NCBI GenBank assembly: GCA_027306505.1
Contig: DAHUZP010000030.1
Location: forward strand, 1-57,066
Length of the DNA stretch: 57,066 bases
Source: Thermoplasmata archaeon
Lineage (GTDB): Archaea; Thermoplasmatota; Thermoplasmata; Lutacidiplasmatales; UBA184
Reading direction: 5' to 3'
Positions 35,401 to 43,350 of the stretch are shown one piece after another; within the stretch, counting starts at the first letter, position 1; the number at the start of each line of letters is the position of its first letter. The notes under the pieces were generated by a model, which was given only the letters and a program-made list of their open reading frames with translations, searched no databases and had not been told where the DNA came from. The position numbers were made by a program, and so were the translations under genes.

Positions 35401-36543
35401 GCACGAATAGAAGTAGACGCAAGGGGGCGGGAAGGCCGCCATGCTCCCCTGATCGGGCTCGCCCCAGGACATCGATATCGTCTGGGTCACGTTGTTCGCG
35501 ACGAGGAAGTCCACCGCCTCGTACACCGCGAGGGAGCTGTCGGATGCGAAGGTGAGGTCGATGGTCGCCCCTGGGGCCATGCTGTCGACGGTCTCGATGT
35601 CGAGCTGGGTCTCCCCACCCCAGCCGGAGTTGCTGTTGTTGAGGTTCCCGGTCGTCCGCACCGGGTAGAGGAAGTTCATGTGGGGGGTCGGGAGACCGCA
35701 GCCCGAGGCGAAGTTCGTGAGGTCGGACTGGGCCGAGCTCTGCGAGAAGGCGGCGTCATAGGCGTCGACGATCCCCACCGTGATCCCGGCGCCGTTGTAT
35801 GTGGAGAGGATCGGCGTCTCGTCGTACTGGCCCTCGAGTTGCGAGGGAGGGTTCCCGCTCACCGGGCTGCAGGCCGCCGGGATGGAGGGGGAAGGGGCCT
35901 TCGGCACGGCCCTGGGCGGGGCGGTGTAGAACGGCTGGATCCCCATGCGATCGGTGAAGCCGGTGAGCGCGCTCGCTCCCAGGCCCTGCGGGACGTAGGC
36001 GGCCTCGCTGGTGCCGTAGACGCTTCTGCCGTCCGCGAGCCGGAACCGGTCGAAGCTCGTGTGGAAGGCGGCCCCCACTTGGGTCGAGCTCCCAGAGATG
36101 GAGAACATCAGGCGGTCCGCGCTCGGGGTGACCGTGAGGCCGAACCCGGCGTAGTAGCGTTCCACAGCGCTCGCCTGTTCGGCGGTCGGGGAGAAGAGCG
36201 ACTCGTACTGGGCGGGGGTGAGGAAGTGCCGGTAGGCCGCAGAGCCGGGAGTGTAGAGCGCCTGGATGAGCTCTGAGGAGGCCGCCGGGTCCTGGGCAGG
36301 CATGGCGAGCCCTACCGTGATCGGGGTGGGGGGCAGGGGGCCCTGGTCGACCGCCCCTGGGACCGATCCTGCGAAGGCCGGGAGGAGCTCGGCCATCGCG
36401 CCCTCCAAAGGCGCGGCGAGCGGGGCGAAAGGCGAGGGTAGGCCCGGGAAGAGCACCGGAAGGCCAGAGACGAGCAGGAGGGTGGCCGTCGTGACCACGA
36501 GTACGTGGGAGCTGCGGTCCAAGGGGCGGCAAGCGGTCTTCAC
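32407..36543 (-). CDS. Membrane-anchored S53 (sedolisin/kumamolisin) peptidase with eight PKD domains
   Basis: 1378 residues. A signal-anchor at about 12-33 is followed by a pro-kumamolisin activation domain (about 70-205) and the S53 catalytic domain. The predicted catalytic residues are Glu311 and Asp315 (ETQLDIE), Asp412 (ATGDCG) and Ser508 (DGTSEATP); the C-terminal calcium-site region is DSGMGSPNIANL. About eight PKD domains follow (FGDG and related motifs, residues 570-1290), then one transmembrane helix and a Pro/Gly/Tyr-rich cytoplasmic tail. Such enzymes work at acid pH outside the cell. The GTG start sits directly at the expected transcription start, so the message is probably leaderless. 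Confidence 0.93.
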   Translation of the reverse strand: MKTACRPLDRSSHVLVVTTATLLLVSGLPVLFPGLPSPFAPLAAPLEGAMAELLPAFAGSVPGAVDQGPLPPTPITVGLAMPAQDPAASSELIQALYTPGSAAYRHFLTPAQYESLFSPTAEQASAVERYYAGFGLTVTPSADRLMFSISGSSTQVGAAFHTSFDRFRLADGRSVYGTSEAAYVPQGLGASALTGFTDRMGIQPFYTAPPRAVPKAPSPSIPAACSPVSGNPPSQLEGQYDETPILSTYNGAGITVGIVDAYDAAFSQSSAQSDLTNFASGCGLPTPHMNFLYPVRTTGNLNNSNSGWGGETQLDIETVDSMAPGATIDLTFASDSSLAVYEAVDFLVANNVTQTISMSWGEPDQGSMAAFPPPCVYFYSCNASWDSSYAFLHPVFAEAVAEGISPFAATGDCGAYDGTSILTTDYPASDEYVTGVGGTLFNTTGTTYGGEIGSNGNGMNCGGNAAGDGGGGFAPWGRPFWQHGPGLPSTPARRALPDVSAVSQDGTSEATPVWAGLIAVGDQMHGGTGLGLLGPSLYSILRSSHYTSDLHDILVGNNGYAAGRAWDADSGMGSPNIANLLPDLFRYQPSPVSSGMSATLTATPGSGASETFTATVTGGTAPYSYDFVPALYQSQWSTQSTLAYTYPGTGAQFAIVEVWDANGNWTQSLPILVQVSGSPLNVLLVPSVSSVQVGSPVSFTTRVTGGSAPYVYTYLWGDGSYGYNDSATDTHAYMAPGTYCPSVEVVDSASTSDGGVGTAACIQVVAGAAKLHASFTATPTSGTPWLHVNFTSAASGGAGGYTYLWSFGDGSPTSTATNPSHIYTSLGRFQVNLTVTDSATAVAHAFGNITVAPPALSVSLTATPTSGKVPLAVAFRAGVQGGASPYTYLWNYGDLSPTSGAVSPNHTYNATGTYMVVLTVGDLAAQTAHAYTNITVSAYPTLVAAVASSPTTGNVPLAVTFNSTVSGGLAPYTYAWSFGDGGTSTLADPTHTYSTTGTMQVILTVTDQQPVKRVAFLNVTVNPAPLTASSSALPLLGTAPLTVTFNGTAAGGTAPYVWAWTFGDSSVGSHARNPTHVYNVSGSYQAQLSVTDAQGTLARASAMTVTVNPYTVTVAPTGPTGPIAVGAPAGFSASATGGVAPYTYSWTFGDGATGTGSAVSHTYAAVGTYTVSVQARDSASVPSAAVSLTVSVTTLQPLSVQIGGMSTSTVGNPASFWAAASGGAGGYTFSWSFGDGAVLSSGSANSTTHVYSSVGTFEVWVTVTDSIARSVTSTTHTIRVSAAGAPGTGSPGGALYANGSLTLLGWVLVALVTIAVAVIGGLLFVVRRRARAGPPGPEASTYPPGSRGSPYASYGQPYGAPGPTPDGGYPGGGPPGPG

Positions 36544-36563
36544 GGCGGTCCGAACTTCTCCGT

Positions 36564-36573
36564 GTTATAATAC
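36564..36573 (-). promoter_or_regulatory. TATA box of the S53 peptidase gene
   Basis: GTATTATAAC on the minus strand. The distance from its centre to the GTG start at 36543 is about 25 bases, the canonical archaeal TATA-to-start spacing, so the start codon probably coincides with the 5' end of the mRNA. Confidence 0.75.
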
Positions 36574-36638
36574 CGCATGGGAGCATGGCTCACGGGCCAG
36601 GTCCGGGCCCCAACGGGAGGGGAGGGTGGAAGGGGGCC

Positions 36639-38366
36639 CTAGTACATCGCCCGCTCGCGGTAGGGTCCGTAGACCTCTTGCAGGGCGAGCACGATCTCGC
36701 CGAGCGTCGCCTTCGCCTTCACCGCTTCCAAGATGGGGGGCATGGTGTTGCCGCTCTCCGTCGCGGCGACCTTCTTGAGCCGGTCGATCGCCCCCTCATA
36801 CCGGCGGGCGTCGCGCGAGCGGCGCAGCCGCTGGAGACGGGCCGTCTGGGCCCTGCGCGCCTCCTCTGTGATGCGGAGCGGAGGCACCTGGAGCTGCTCG
36901 TCCACCTTGTAGGCGTTGACCCCCACGATCTTCCGCTCGCCGCTCTCCACCTGGCGCTGGAAGCGGAAGGACGCCTCCTGGATCTCGCGCTGGAAGAACC
37001 CCCGCTCGATCCCGGCGACGACGCCCCCCATCGCGTCGATCTGGTCGAAGTAGTGGTTCGCCTCCTCCTCCATCCGGTCGGTGAGCCACTCCATGTAGTA
37101 CGACCCACCGAACGGGTCGATCCAGTCGGTCACCCCGGTCTCCTCCGCGAGGATCTGCTGGGTGCGCAGCGCGATCCGCACCGCGTCCTCGGTGGGGAGC
37201 TGGAGCGCCTCGTCGTAGGAGTTGGTGTGGAGCGACTGCGTCCCGCCGAGCACGCCCGCGAGGGCCTGGACCGTGGTACGGACGATGTTGAGCTCCGGCT
37301 GCTGGGCTGTGCAGGAGCAGCCCGCGGTCTGGGTGTGGAAGCGCATCCACCACGAGCGCTCCTTGCGGGCGCCGTAGCGCTCCCGCATCCGGCTCGCCCA
37401 GATCCTCCGGGCCGCGCGGAACTTCGCGATCTCCTCGAAGAAGTCGTTGTGGCTGTTGAAGAAGAAGGAGATCCGCGGGGCGAACTCGTCCACGTCGAGG
37501 CCCCGGAGCTTCGCCTGCTCCACGTAGGTGAACCCGTCGGCCAGGGTGAAGGCGAGCTCCTGCACCGCGGTGGACCCCGCCTCCCGGATGTGGTAGCCGG
37601 ATACGGAGATCGGGTTCCAGCGCGGGAGGTGCTGGGTCGCGAACTCGACCGTGTCGGTGACCAGCCGCAGGGCGGGCCGGGGCGGGAAGAGGAACTCCTT
37701 CTGGGCGATGTACTCCTTCAGGATGTCGTTCTGGGTCGTTCCGCCGAGCTTCGACATCGGGGTCCCGTGCGCCTCGGCCGTCGCGATGTACATCGCCCAG
37801 ATGATGGACGCCGGGGCGTTGATGGTCATCGAGGTCGTGACCTGCTCCAACGGGATCCCCTTGAGCAGGCGGCCCATGTCGTCGACCGACGAGACGTTCA
37901 CCCCGCACTTCCCGACCTCCCCCGCGGACTCCCGGTGGTCCGCGTCGAGGCCGTAGAGCGTCGGGTCGTCGAAGGCGATGGAGAGCCCGCTCTCCCCGTG
38001 CTTCAACAGATAGTGGAAGCGCCGGTTGGTGTCCTCGGGGGTGCCGAACCCCGCGAACATCCGCATGGACCATACCCGACCCTTGTACATGGTCGAGTGT
38101 ACCCCACGGGTGTAGGGGTACTGGCCGGGGAACCCGAGGCGCTGGGCCGAGCGCTTCGAGTTGACCGGGGTGTAGAGGCGTTCGATGGGGACCCAGGAGA
38201 GGTTCTCCCAGCGGTCGGAGCGCTCGGGGCTCTTCTTGAGCGCGGGGCGGAGCGTCTCCTCCTCCCAGGACCGCTGACGCTCGGTCAGGTGCTGGAGCCC
38301 CTCGGGGGAGGGCTCCTTCCGCTCCCCGGAGTGGGAAGGAACGGGGGCCGCCTTCGATCCCGCCAT
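36639..38366 (-). CDS. mcmA: Methylmalonyl-CoA mutase, catalytic (alpha) subunit
   Basis: 575 residues from the ATG at 38366. It isomerises methylmalonyl-CoA and succinyl-CoA with adenosylcobalamin, linking propionate or amino-acid breakdown to the succinate pool. Family motifs include [43 protein letters not shown] and [19 protein letters not shown]. The cobalamin-binding DxHxxG domain is absent, as is normal in archaea, where it is a separate small gene not present here. An AT-rich CCTTTTGG at about 38388-38396 lies 25 bases upstream, and an in-frame TTG at 38393 is a less likely start. Confidence 0.95.
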   Translation of the reverse strand: MAGSKAAPVPSHSGERKEPSPEGLQHLTERQRSWEEETLRPALKKSPERSDRWENLSWVPIERLYTPVNSKRSAQRLGFPGQYPYTRGVHSTMYKGRVWSMRMFAGFGTPEDTNRRFHYLLKHGESGLSIAFDDPTLYGLDADHRESAGEVGKCGVNVSSVDDMGRLLKGIPLEQVTTSMTINAPASIIWAMYIATAEAHGTPMSKLGGTTQNDILKEYIAQKEFLFPPRPALRLVTDTVEFATQHLPRWNPISVSGYHIREAGSTAVQELAFTLADGFTYVEQAKLRGLDVDEFAPRISFFFNSHNDFFEEIAKFRAARRIWASRMRERYGARKERSWWMRFHTQTAGCSCTAQQPELNIVRTTVQALAGVLGGTQSLHTNSYDEALQLPTEDAVRIALRTQQILAEETGVTDWIDPFGGSYYMEWLTDRMEEEANHYFDQIDAMGGVVAGIERGFFQREIQEASFRFQRQVESGERKIVGVNAYKVDEQLQVPPLRITEEARRAQTARLQRLRRSRDARRYEGAIDRLKKVAATESGNTMPPILEAVKAKATLGEIVLALQEVYGPYRERAMY

Positions 38367-38424
38367 CGCAAAGGACACCCGGGCGAGGGCCAAAAGGCTG
38401 TGGGGTAGACCCCTCGGTCTTCCG

Positions 38425-39108
38425 TCAGCGCGTCCACCGGGCGTCGTCGATGACCCACGTGGCCGAAGAGCCCTGGGGCTCCACGTGACTGTCCAGGACG
38501 GAGATGCGTCCCCGGAAGAAGGGGGCGGCGACGACGAAGGTCTCGTACTCCCCGCCCTCCCCGGCGAGGTTGAAGGGCCGCACCTGGCGAGAGCGCTCCC
38601 GCAGCTTCTCCAGGACGTGATGGTCCAGACGGTGACCGAGGAGCTCCGGGCCCAGGGCCTCCGTCGCCACGTGGGCGATCCGGATGTCGAGGCCGCTCTC
38701 GATCTCCTCCTGGACGACCCGTTCGGGGTCGACGCGCCATAGCGGAGAGAAGACCCCCAGGCCCACCTCGTGGGCGATCCGATGGATGCGGGTCCATTGG
38801 TAGGAGGAACCCACCGCGCCCACGCTGATGCCCTTCCATCCGGCCTTCTTGACCGGTAGCAGGGCCTCCCGGAGCGCCTCCAGCTCGGCCTCCTCCCCCG
38901 CTCCTTCCACCGCTACCCGGCGGTGCTTCTTCCTCCAGGCCTGACCGAGCAGGGGGACCCATCTCAGGTTCGGCGTGTGGAAGAGCCACGCGTCCGGCTC
39001 CGAGGGCTCGAGCGTGATGAGCTCCTCGACGCTCCAGCCGAAGTTCTCGAGCAACGAGGCGGCGTAGAGCGAGTCCTTCCCCCCGGAGAGGAGGGCCGCG
39101 ATCTTCAC
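38425..39108 (-). CDS. dph6: Diphthine-ammonia ligase Dph6
   Basis: 227 residues from a GTG at 39108, just after the purL stop. It amidates diphthine on elongation factor 2, the last step of diphthamide synthesis. The N-terminal PP-loop SGGKDS is at 8-13. The conserved [10 protein letters not shown], found near the C-terminus of this ATP_bind_4 family, is present. The longer frame upstream overlaps purL and is low complexity. It is likely cotranscribed with purS-purL. Confidence 0.92.
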   Translation of the reverse strand: MKIAALLSGGKDSLYAASLLENFGWSVEELITLEPSEPDAWLFHTPNLRWVPLLGQAWRKKHRRVAVEGAGEEAELEALREALLPVKKAGWKGISVGAVGSSYQWTRIHRIAHEVGLGVFSPLWRVDPERVVQEEIESGLDIRIAHVATEALGPELLGHRLDHHVLEKLRERSRQVRPFNLAGEGGEYETFVVAAPFFRGRISVLDSHVEPQGSSATWVIDDARWTR

Positions 39109-39124
39109 GCGCTCCGCCCTCCCA

Positions 39125-41647
39125 TCATCGCCCGCGGCCCGACCGGGGCCGGGCGGTGGGACGGCGGTCACCCGCGGTCCCATCGTTGGTGGGGGCCGCG
39201 CCCGGCTCCGGCCCCGCCCTCCACACACCGTAGAGCTCGGCGAGGTCGACCGAAGCGATCACTCGGTCCGTTCCGGCCCGGAAGACCCCGCGAGAAGCTC
39301 CCACGCGACCGAACTGCCGGTAGGGGAGGCCCTGGAAGGTACGTTCGAAGAGCGGCTGGTCCTGGGGTGCGATCTCCGCGACCCACCGGGAGCCTCCCTC
39401 CGTCACCAGCGCCTGCCAAGGCTCGAGCCCGTCGGTCCTGGAGAGGTCCACATCGAACCCGAGCTCCCCGCCGAAGGCCATCTCCGGCAGGGCCACCGCG
39501 AGGCCGCCTTCCGAGACATCGTGGCAGGAGCGGAGGCGGTCCGCTTCACTGAGCGCGAGCAGGCGTTCGCCCAGGCCGCGGGTGAGCGCCCCCTGGTAGG
39601 GCGCGGTCCGGGTCGCGTGCCCCCCGAAGACCCGGACGTAGAGGGAGCCCGCGAGGCCGCGGTCCGAGGGCCCCACCAGGTAGAGGAGGTTCCCTTGCTC
39701 CTTGAGGTCCGAGCTCACCACGCGCCGTACGTCCCCGACGATCCCGGTCGCCATCACCACGGGGGTCGGGGGGATCGCCTCCCCGAGGCCGCCGTTGTAG
39801 AAGCTCACGTTGCCCGAGGGGACCGCCATGCCCAGGTCCCGGGCCGCTTCCGCCATCCCGGCCACCACCGCGTTGAACTCCCCCAATACCCGGGGGTCCT
39901 CGGGGTTGCCGAAGTTGAGGCAGTTGGTGAAGGCGTCCGGTCGGGCGCCCACCGCGTAGAGGTTCCGCGCGGCCTCCTCCAGGACCGCCTGGCCACCGCG
40001 CCGCGGGTCCGCCGCGCAGAGGAACGGCTGGCTCCCCACCGAGATCGCGAGCCCGAGGTAGCCGGGCGGGTCGACCTGGAGCACGGCTGCGTCGGCATGG
40101 CTGGGGGACCGCAGGGTCCCCACCAGGGGCTTCCCCACGGTCCGTCCCTGGACCTCATGGTCGTAGACCCGGATGACCGGCTCCCGGCTCGAGGAGTCCG
40201 GGTGGAGGAGCAGCCGTCGGACCACCTCGGCGGCGTCCCGGGCGAACGGCGGAGATGGCTCGTCCCCGGGTGGGGGCGGAGGGGCGATGGGGCGTTGCAC
40301 GGGGGGAGGGTCGACCCGGAAGGGGAGCTCCAGATCCGCGACGAGCTTGCCTCGGAAGCTCAGGCGCTCACGGTGCCCACGGACCACGTGGCCCACCACG
40401 GCCGCCGGGACGTCAAACCGGGTGAAGGTCGCGAGGACGGCGGGCACCTTGAGCGGATCGACCGCCATGAGCATCCGCTCCTGGCTCTCAGAGATCCAGA
40501 TCTCCCAGGGCTCCATCCCGGTCTCGCGCAGGGGCACCGCGTCGAGCCAGATCTCCGAGCCTAAGCCTCCTGCGTTCACGAGCTCCCCGGAAGCAGAGGC
40601 CATCCCGCCCCCTCCCAGGTCCTTCATGCCGGCGATGAGGCCCGCCTCGACGCACTCCAGGACCGCGTGGATGAGCGGCTCCTTCATGATCGCGTTCCCC
40701 AGCTGCACCGCTCCGCGGTCCTCCTTCTCGCTGCGCGCGGAGAGTTCCCGGGAAGCGAAGGCGACCCCCCCCAGACCATCGCGGCCCGTCCTCCCGCCCG
40801 CGAGGACGAGCGCCTGGCCGGGAGCGGTCGCCCGGTTCGGTCGCAGGTGCTTGCGTCGCAGCAGTCCCACGCATCCCACGTTCACCAGGGGGTTGACCCG
40901 GTAGGAAGGGTCGAAGGTGATGGAGCCCGCGACGGTGGGGACCCCTACGCGGTTCCCGTAGTCCCGGATCCCGGCGATGACGTTCGCGTAGAGGTAGCGT
41001 GGATGTTTCACGCCCCCCGGCAGGTCACCCGGAGGGAGGTCGAGCGGCCCGAAGAAGAGCGGGTCGGCCAGTGCGATGGGGCGGGCGCCCATCGCGAGGA
41101 CGTCTCGGAGGATCCCTCCGATCCCGGTCGCAGCGCCCCCGTAGGGCTCCACCGCGCTCGGGTGGTTGTGCGACTCGATCCGTAGGGCGTAGGCGAGCTC
41201 ATCGTTGAGGACCATGACCCCGGCGTCCCCCTTGGCGAGGACCCGAGGGTCCGGGGGCAGGCCGCCGAAGTGACGGATGATGTAGGGTCGGGAGGACTTG
41301 TACGAGCAGTGCTCACTCCAGGACTGGGCGATGCCCGCGAGCTCGACCTGGGTCGGATTGCGGCCCTCCCGCTGGAAGTGCGACTGGATGCGGGCGAGCT
41401 CCGACGGGGAGAAGCCGAGCGAGAGCCGGGCGCTCGCTCGTTGTAGCTCTTCCGCGGAGCTCCCGAGGAACGGGACGAACGGTCCCACCAGCTCCCCCGA
41501 CCGCGGGCCCGCTCCCTGAGGGGCGCTCCGCTTCGCACCGCCCTTGGAAGCGGCCCTCCCTCCCACCGATCGCCCGCTTCGGGCGGGCGCCCGGCGGCGT
41601 GCGGGCTTGGCCGAAGTCCGCTCAGCGCGCCCGCGGTGACGCGGCAT
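39125..41647 (-). CDS. purL: Phosphoribosylformylglycinamidine synthase subunit PurL
   Basis: 840 residues. It converts FGAR to FGAM in purine synthesis, using ammonia supplied by PurQ and bridged by PurS. It includes the ATP-binding region with WSEHCSYKSSR and the ESHNHPSAVEPY motif, and a duplicated AIR-synthase fold with GVGD-like loops. Homologues usually begin around LSLGFSPSELARIQSHF; here some 70 basic, Ser/Arg/Ala-rich residues precede it if the ATG at 41647 is used, with a 26-base overlap into purS. A start further inside the frame is possible. PurQ is not in the window. Confidence 0.93.
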   Translation of the reverse strand: MPRHRGRAERTSAKPARRRAPARSGRSVGGRAASKGGAKRSAPQGAGPRSGELVGPFVPFLGSSAEELQRASARLSLGFSPSELARIQSHFQREGRNPTQVELAGIAQSWSEHCSYKSSRPYIIRHFGGLPPDPRVLAKGDAGVMVLNDELAYALRIESHNHPSAVEPYGGAATGIGGILRDVLAMGARPIALADPLFFGPLDLPPGDLPGGVKHPRYLYANVIAGIRDYGNRVGVPTVAGSITFDPSYRVNPLVNVGCVGLLRRKHLRPNRATAPGQALVLAGGRTGRDGLGGVAFASRELSARSEKEDRGAVQLGNAIMKEPLIHAVLECVEAGLIAGMKDLGGGGMASASGELVNAGGLGSEIWLDAVPLRETGMEPWEIWISESQERMLMAVDPLKVPAVLATFTRFDVPAAVVGHVVRGHRERLSFRGKLVADLELPFRVDPPPVQRPIAPPPPPGDEPSPPFARDAAEVVRRLLLHPDSSSREPVIRVYDHEVQGRTVGKPLVGTLRSPSHADAAVLQVDPPGYLGLAISVGSQPFLCAADPRRGGQAVLEEAARNLYAVGARPDAFTNCLNFGNPEDPRVLGEFNAVVAGMAEAARDLGMAVPSGNVSFYNGGLGEAIPPTPVVMATGIVGDVRRVVSSDLKEQGNLLYLVGPSDRGLAGSLYVRVFGGHATRTAPYQGALTRGLGERLLALSEADRLRSCHDVSEGGLAVALPEMAFGGELGFDVDLSRTDGLEPWQALVTEGGSRWVAEIAPQDQPLFERTFQGLPYRQFGRVGASRGVFRAGTDRVIASVDLAELYGVWRAGPEPGAAPTNDGTAGDRRPTARPRSGRGR

Positions 41648-41915
41648 GGACCTCGACACGATGGATGACGGGGTTCGCGAGGAGCCGCTCCACGGCCTGC
41701 TCCGCCCTTCGGCGGGCCTCGCTCACGTTCACATGGGTGAACTCTAGGGTGTAGAGCCGGGAGACGCGCACGGAGGTGACCCCCTTCACGCCGAGGAGCC
41801 CCAGGGCCTTCTGGACCGCCTCCGCCTCGGCGTCCATGACCCCGGGCTTGAGCTCCACGCGCACCTCGACCCGCTGGCTAGGGACTGCTCCAGGTTCCGC
41901 GGCCCTCTTCCTCAC
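41622..41915 (-). CDS. purS: Phosphoribosylformylglycinamidine synthase subunit PurS
   Basis: 97 residues from a GTG at 41915. The small structural subunit of FGAM synthase: VEVRVELKPGVMDAEAEAVQKALGLLG is its diagnostic beta-alpha start, and EAVERLLANPVIHRVEV closes the ferredoxin-like domain. The TATA box at 41955-41964 predicts transcription start near 41930, ruling out the longer open frame. It heads the purS-purL-dph6 unit. About 15 extra residues precede the conserved domain. Confidence 0.9.
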   Translation of the reverse strand: MRKRAAEPGAVPSQRVEVRVELKPGVMDAEAEAVQKALGLLGVKGVTSVRVSRLYTLEFTHVNVSEARRRAEQAVERLLANPVIHRVEVHAASPRAR

Positions 41916-41954
41916 GCCTCTTCCGGCCTCCGGGACGGCCCCCACTCTCGTAAG

Positions 41955-41964
41955 GTTTAAAAGT
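41955..41964 (-). promoter_or_regulatory. TATA box of purS-purL-dph6
   Basis: Minus strand reads ACTTTTAAAC. Expected transcription start is about 41930, 15 bases before the GTG of purS. It lies in the divergent region with the 57-residue gene. Confidence 0.7.
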
Positions 41965-42039
41965 CCAGGGTAGAGAATCCTCAGCAAAGCTTAATTGCAA
42001 GTCCTAGTCCCCACCTCGCCTTCGGGAGGGCTCTCGTCA

Positions 42040-42213
42040 GTGGAAGAACTCATTCTCTCCGTGGAATTTCTGCGCTCGCAGCAGAAGGTCGTCGCCCGTG
42101 TGGCCAGCGAGGCCGGGGGGGTCCGTGAGTACAGCGGCGCCCTCCCACTCGAGGTCATCGAGATGGTCGTCGACGATCTCCGCGAAGAGTTCGAGTCCGC
42201 ACCGCCGAGCTAG
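42040..42213 (+). CDS. Small acidic hypothetical protein (57 residues)
   Basis: From a GTG at 42040 with GGGAGGG 10-16 bases upstream, the product reads MEELILSVEFLRSQQKVVAR and ends in an acidic helix VIEMVVDDLREEFESAPPS. The AT-rich CTTAATTG at 41989-41997 is a plausible promoter. The frame is open 45 bases further upstream. Charge pattern and regular helices suggest a real protein, but no family is recognised. It begins a run of three small genes before the tRNA and RNA polymerase genes. Confidence 0.6.
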   Translation: MEELILSVEFLRSQQKVVARVASEAGGVREYSGALPLEVIEMVVDDLREEFESAPPS

Positions 42214-42225
42214 TTCGATCGAGGG

Positions 42226-42597
42226 ATGTCGCGGGCCCGTAGCGCGGGAGGCATGCCGAAATCTGGCGGGGGGAACCCGCCCGTAAGCGCCGCCGTGGAG
42301 GGAGCTTTCACGAAGGTCTGGGGAGAGGACGCCGTCGTCGCCCTGGTCGCCCTCAAGGTCGAGACCAGCGAGGCGGACCATGTGGCGAGCGAGGCGGCCA
42401 AGTTCCCCGAGGTCGAGGACGTCTTCCTTGTGACCGGTGACACGGACATCATGCTCAAGGTACGGTTCTCCAACTACCACGAGCTCAAGGAGTTCGTGAT
42501 CCACCGCCTACCCGACGTGAAGGGCATCCGGGAGTCGAAGACCCTCCTCGTCGTGACCGCCTACAAAGAGGCGGGCGAGCGCAAGGGGGCGCCATGA
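42226..42597 (+). CDS. Stand-alone Lrp/AsnC ligand-binding (RAM) domain protein
   Basis: 123 residues. The conserved part (VVALVALKVETSEADHVASE ... VEDVFLVTGDTDIMLKVRF ... IRESKTLLVV) is the beta-alpha-beta-beta-alpha-beta RAM domain of Lrp-family regulators, which binds amino acids and mediates oligomerisation. There is no helix-turn-helix, so it may modulate a partner Lrp protein. The N-terminal 25 residues are low complexity; a start at the ATG at 42253 is also possible. Its stop overlaps the next gene (ATGA). Confidence 0.83.
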   Translation: MSRARSAGGMPKSGGGNPPVSAAVEGAFTKVWGEDAVVALVALKVETSEADHVASEAAKFPEVEDVFLVTGDTDIMLKVRFSNYHELKEFVIHRLPDVKGIRESKTLLVVTAYKEAGERKGAP

Positions 42598-43037
42598 GCT
42601 CTCGCTCCACGACCCCTGAGAGCTCCACCGCAGCGACCCGGGCCGAGCCTCGGGCGAGCCCGCTCAAGACGCCCTCCGATCCCAACGGGCCTTCTACCGC
42701 CCCTGGCGCTACCGTCCCCTCCTCCGACGCTCGGAGCGTCCCCCTCACGGAGGCGACCCGCGCACCGACCCCGACGGCCGCTCCGTTGGGCCGCCCGGAG
42801 CTCGAGCGCGTCCTCGCTTCCTTGGTCCAGATGGCGGAGGACCCCTCGCTGCCCCGCAACATCCGGCGCGGGGCCCAGGGGGCGCGCGAGGCCCTGACGA
42901 AGGGAAGCGCCCCGGTCGATGTCCGCGTCGCGGGGGCGGTCGGTCTTCTGGACGATCTCGCGAACGACTCGAACATCCCGGTGCACGGCCGCACGGCGAT
43001 CTGGTCACTGATCAGCCAACTGGAGAGCCTCCAGTGA
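42594..43037 (+). CDS. UPF0147 family protein with Ser/Thr/Pro-rich N-terminal extension
   Basis: 147 residues. The C-terminal 80 residues are the conserved archaeal UPF0147 helical domain: LVQMAEDPSLPRNIRRGAQ ... VRVAGAVGLLDDLANDSNIP ... WSLISQLESL. Function unknown; it is widespread in Euryarchaeota. The family is normally about 85-95 residues, so the first 65 residues here are an added, disordered-looking extension. The ATG overlaps the preceding stop, so it is cotranslated with the RAM-domain gene. Confidence 0.85.
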   Translation: MSSRSTTPESSTAATRAEPRASPLKTPSDPNGPSTAPGATVPSSDARSVPLTEATRAPTPTAAPLGRPELERVLASLVQMAEDPSLPRNIRRGAQGAREALTKGSAPVDVRVAGAVGLLDDLANDSNIPVHGRTAIWSLISQLESLQ

Positions 43038-43054
43038 GCCTGACGCGATTGGGA

Positions 43055-43065
43055 ACCGTTAAGCC
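43055..43065 (+). promoter_or_regulatory. Promoter of tRNA-Lys
   Basis: ACCGTTAAGCC, an AT-richer TATA-like element about 40 bases before the tRNA 5' end at 43100. Predicted start is near 43085-43090, leaving a short leader removed by RNase P. It comes 18 bases after the UPF0147 stop. Confidence 0.5.
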
Positions 43066-43121
43066 CCGTGCTCGGTTGCCTGCCGACCGGGCGGCAGGTG
43101 GGCCCGTAGCTCAGGTCGGTT

Positions 43122-43150
43122 GGACGGGAGGAACCTCTCCCGCCCCGATG
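43122..43150 (+). other. tRNA-Lys D-loop intron
   Basis: Insert of 29-30 bases after tRNA position 20a. It contains a hairpin, CGGGAG (43125-43130) with CTCCCG (43137-43142). A relaxed bulge-helix-bulge can be drawn: central helix TCGG (43116-43119) with CCGA (43145-43148) and three-base bulges TTG (43120-43122) and TGA (43149-43151). The 3' boundary could be 43150 or 43151, giving a D-loop of 11 or 10 bases. Confidence 0.85.
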
Positions 43151-43190
43151 AAGAGCATCCGGCTTTTAACCGGATGGTCCGGGGTTCGAA

Positions 43191-43231
43191 AGGTCTCCGC
43201 ATCCCTCCGACCGAGGGAGGAGGCCCGAAGC
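43191..43231 (+). other. tRNA-Lys T-loop intron (position 59/60) with canonical BHB motif
   Basis: 41-base insert. The exon-intron junctions form a textbook bulge-helix-bulge: outer helix is the T stem CGGGG/CCCCG, central 4-bp helix TTCG (43185-43188) with CGAA (43226-43229), 5' bulge AAA (43189-43191), 3' bulge GCT (43230-43232), inner helix GGTCTCC (43192-43198) with GGAGGCC (43219-43225). Cutting each bulge after its second base restores the exact consensus T-loop. Confidence 0.92.
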
Positions 43232-43350
43232 TCCCCGCGGGCCCGCTACGCCCTCCGATCGACGAACAGGAACCCACTCTTCCACCCACACCCCCACCCC
43301 GTCCCAGCCAGTTCCCTGCTCCAAGCTCCCCCAACACTCCGAGGTTCCGC

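Larger units (their letters stand above)
43100..43245 (+). tRNA. tRNA-Lys (anticodon TTT) with two non-canonical introns
   Basis: Removing two inserts yields a complete cloverleaf of 75-76 bases. The acceptor stem pairs 43100-43106 with 43238-43244; the D stem is GCTC/GAGC; the anticodon stem TCCGG/CCGGA encloses the loop CTTTTAA with TTT at 43165-43167; the T stem is CGGGG/CCCCG with the loop TTCGAAT. The discriminator is G at 43245 and CCA is not encoded. The anticodon loop has no intron; inserts instead lie in the D-loop and T-loop. A simple tRNA search would miss or misread this gene. It lies between UPF0147 and rpoH. Confidence 0.93.

Noticed and set aside
32407-36543. PKD tandem region as a DNA minisatellite
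   Set aside because: The units are similar in protein motif only; DNA copies differ too much to be called a simple repeat.
43120-43350. RpoH N-terminal extension starting inside the tRNA gene
   Set aside because: This region is tRNA-Lys with its introns plus a leader; the ATG at 43351 gives a sensible protein.
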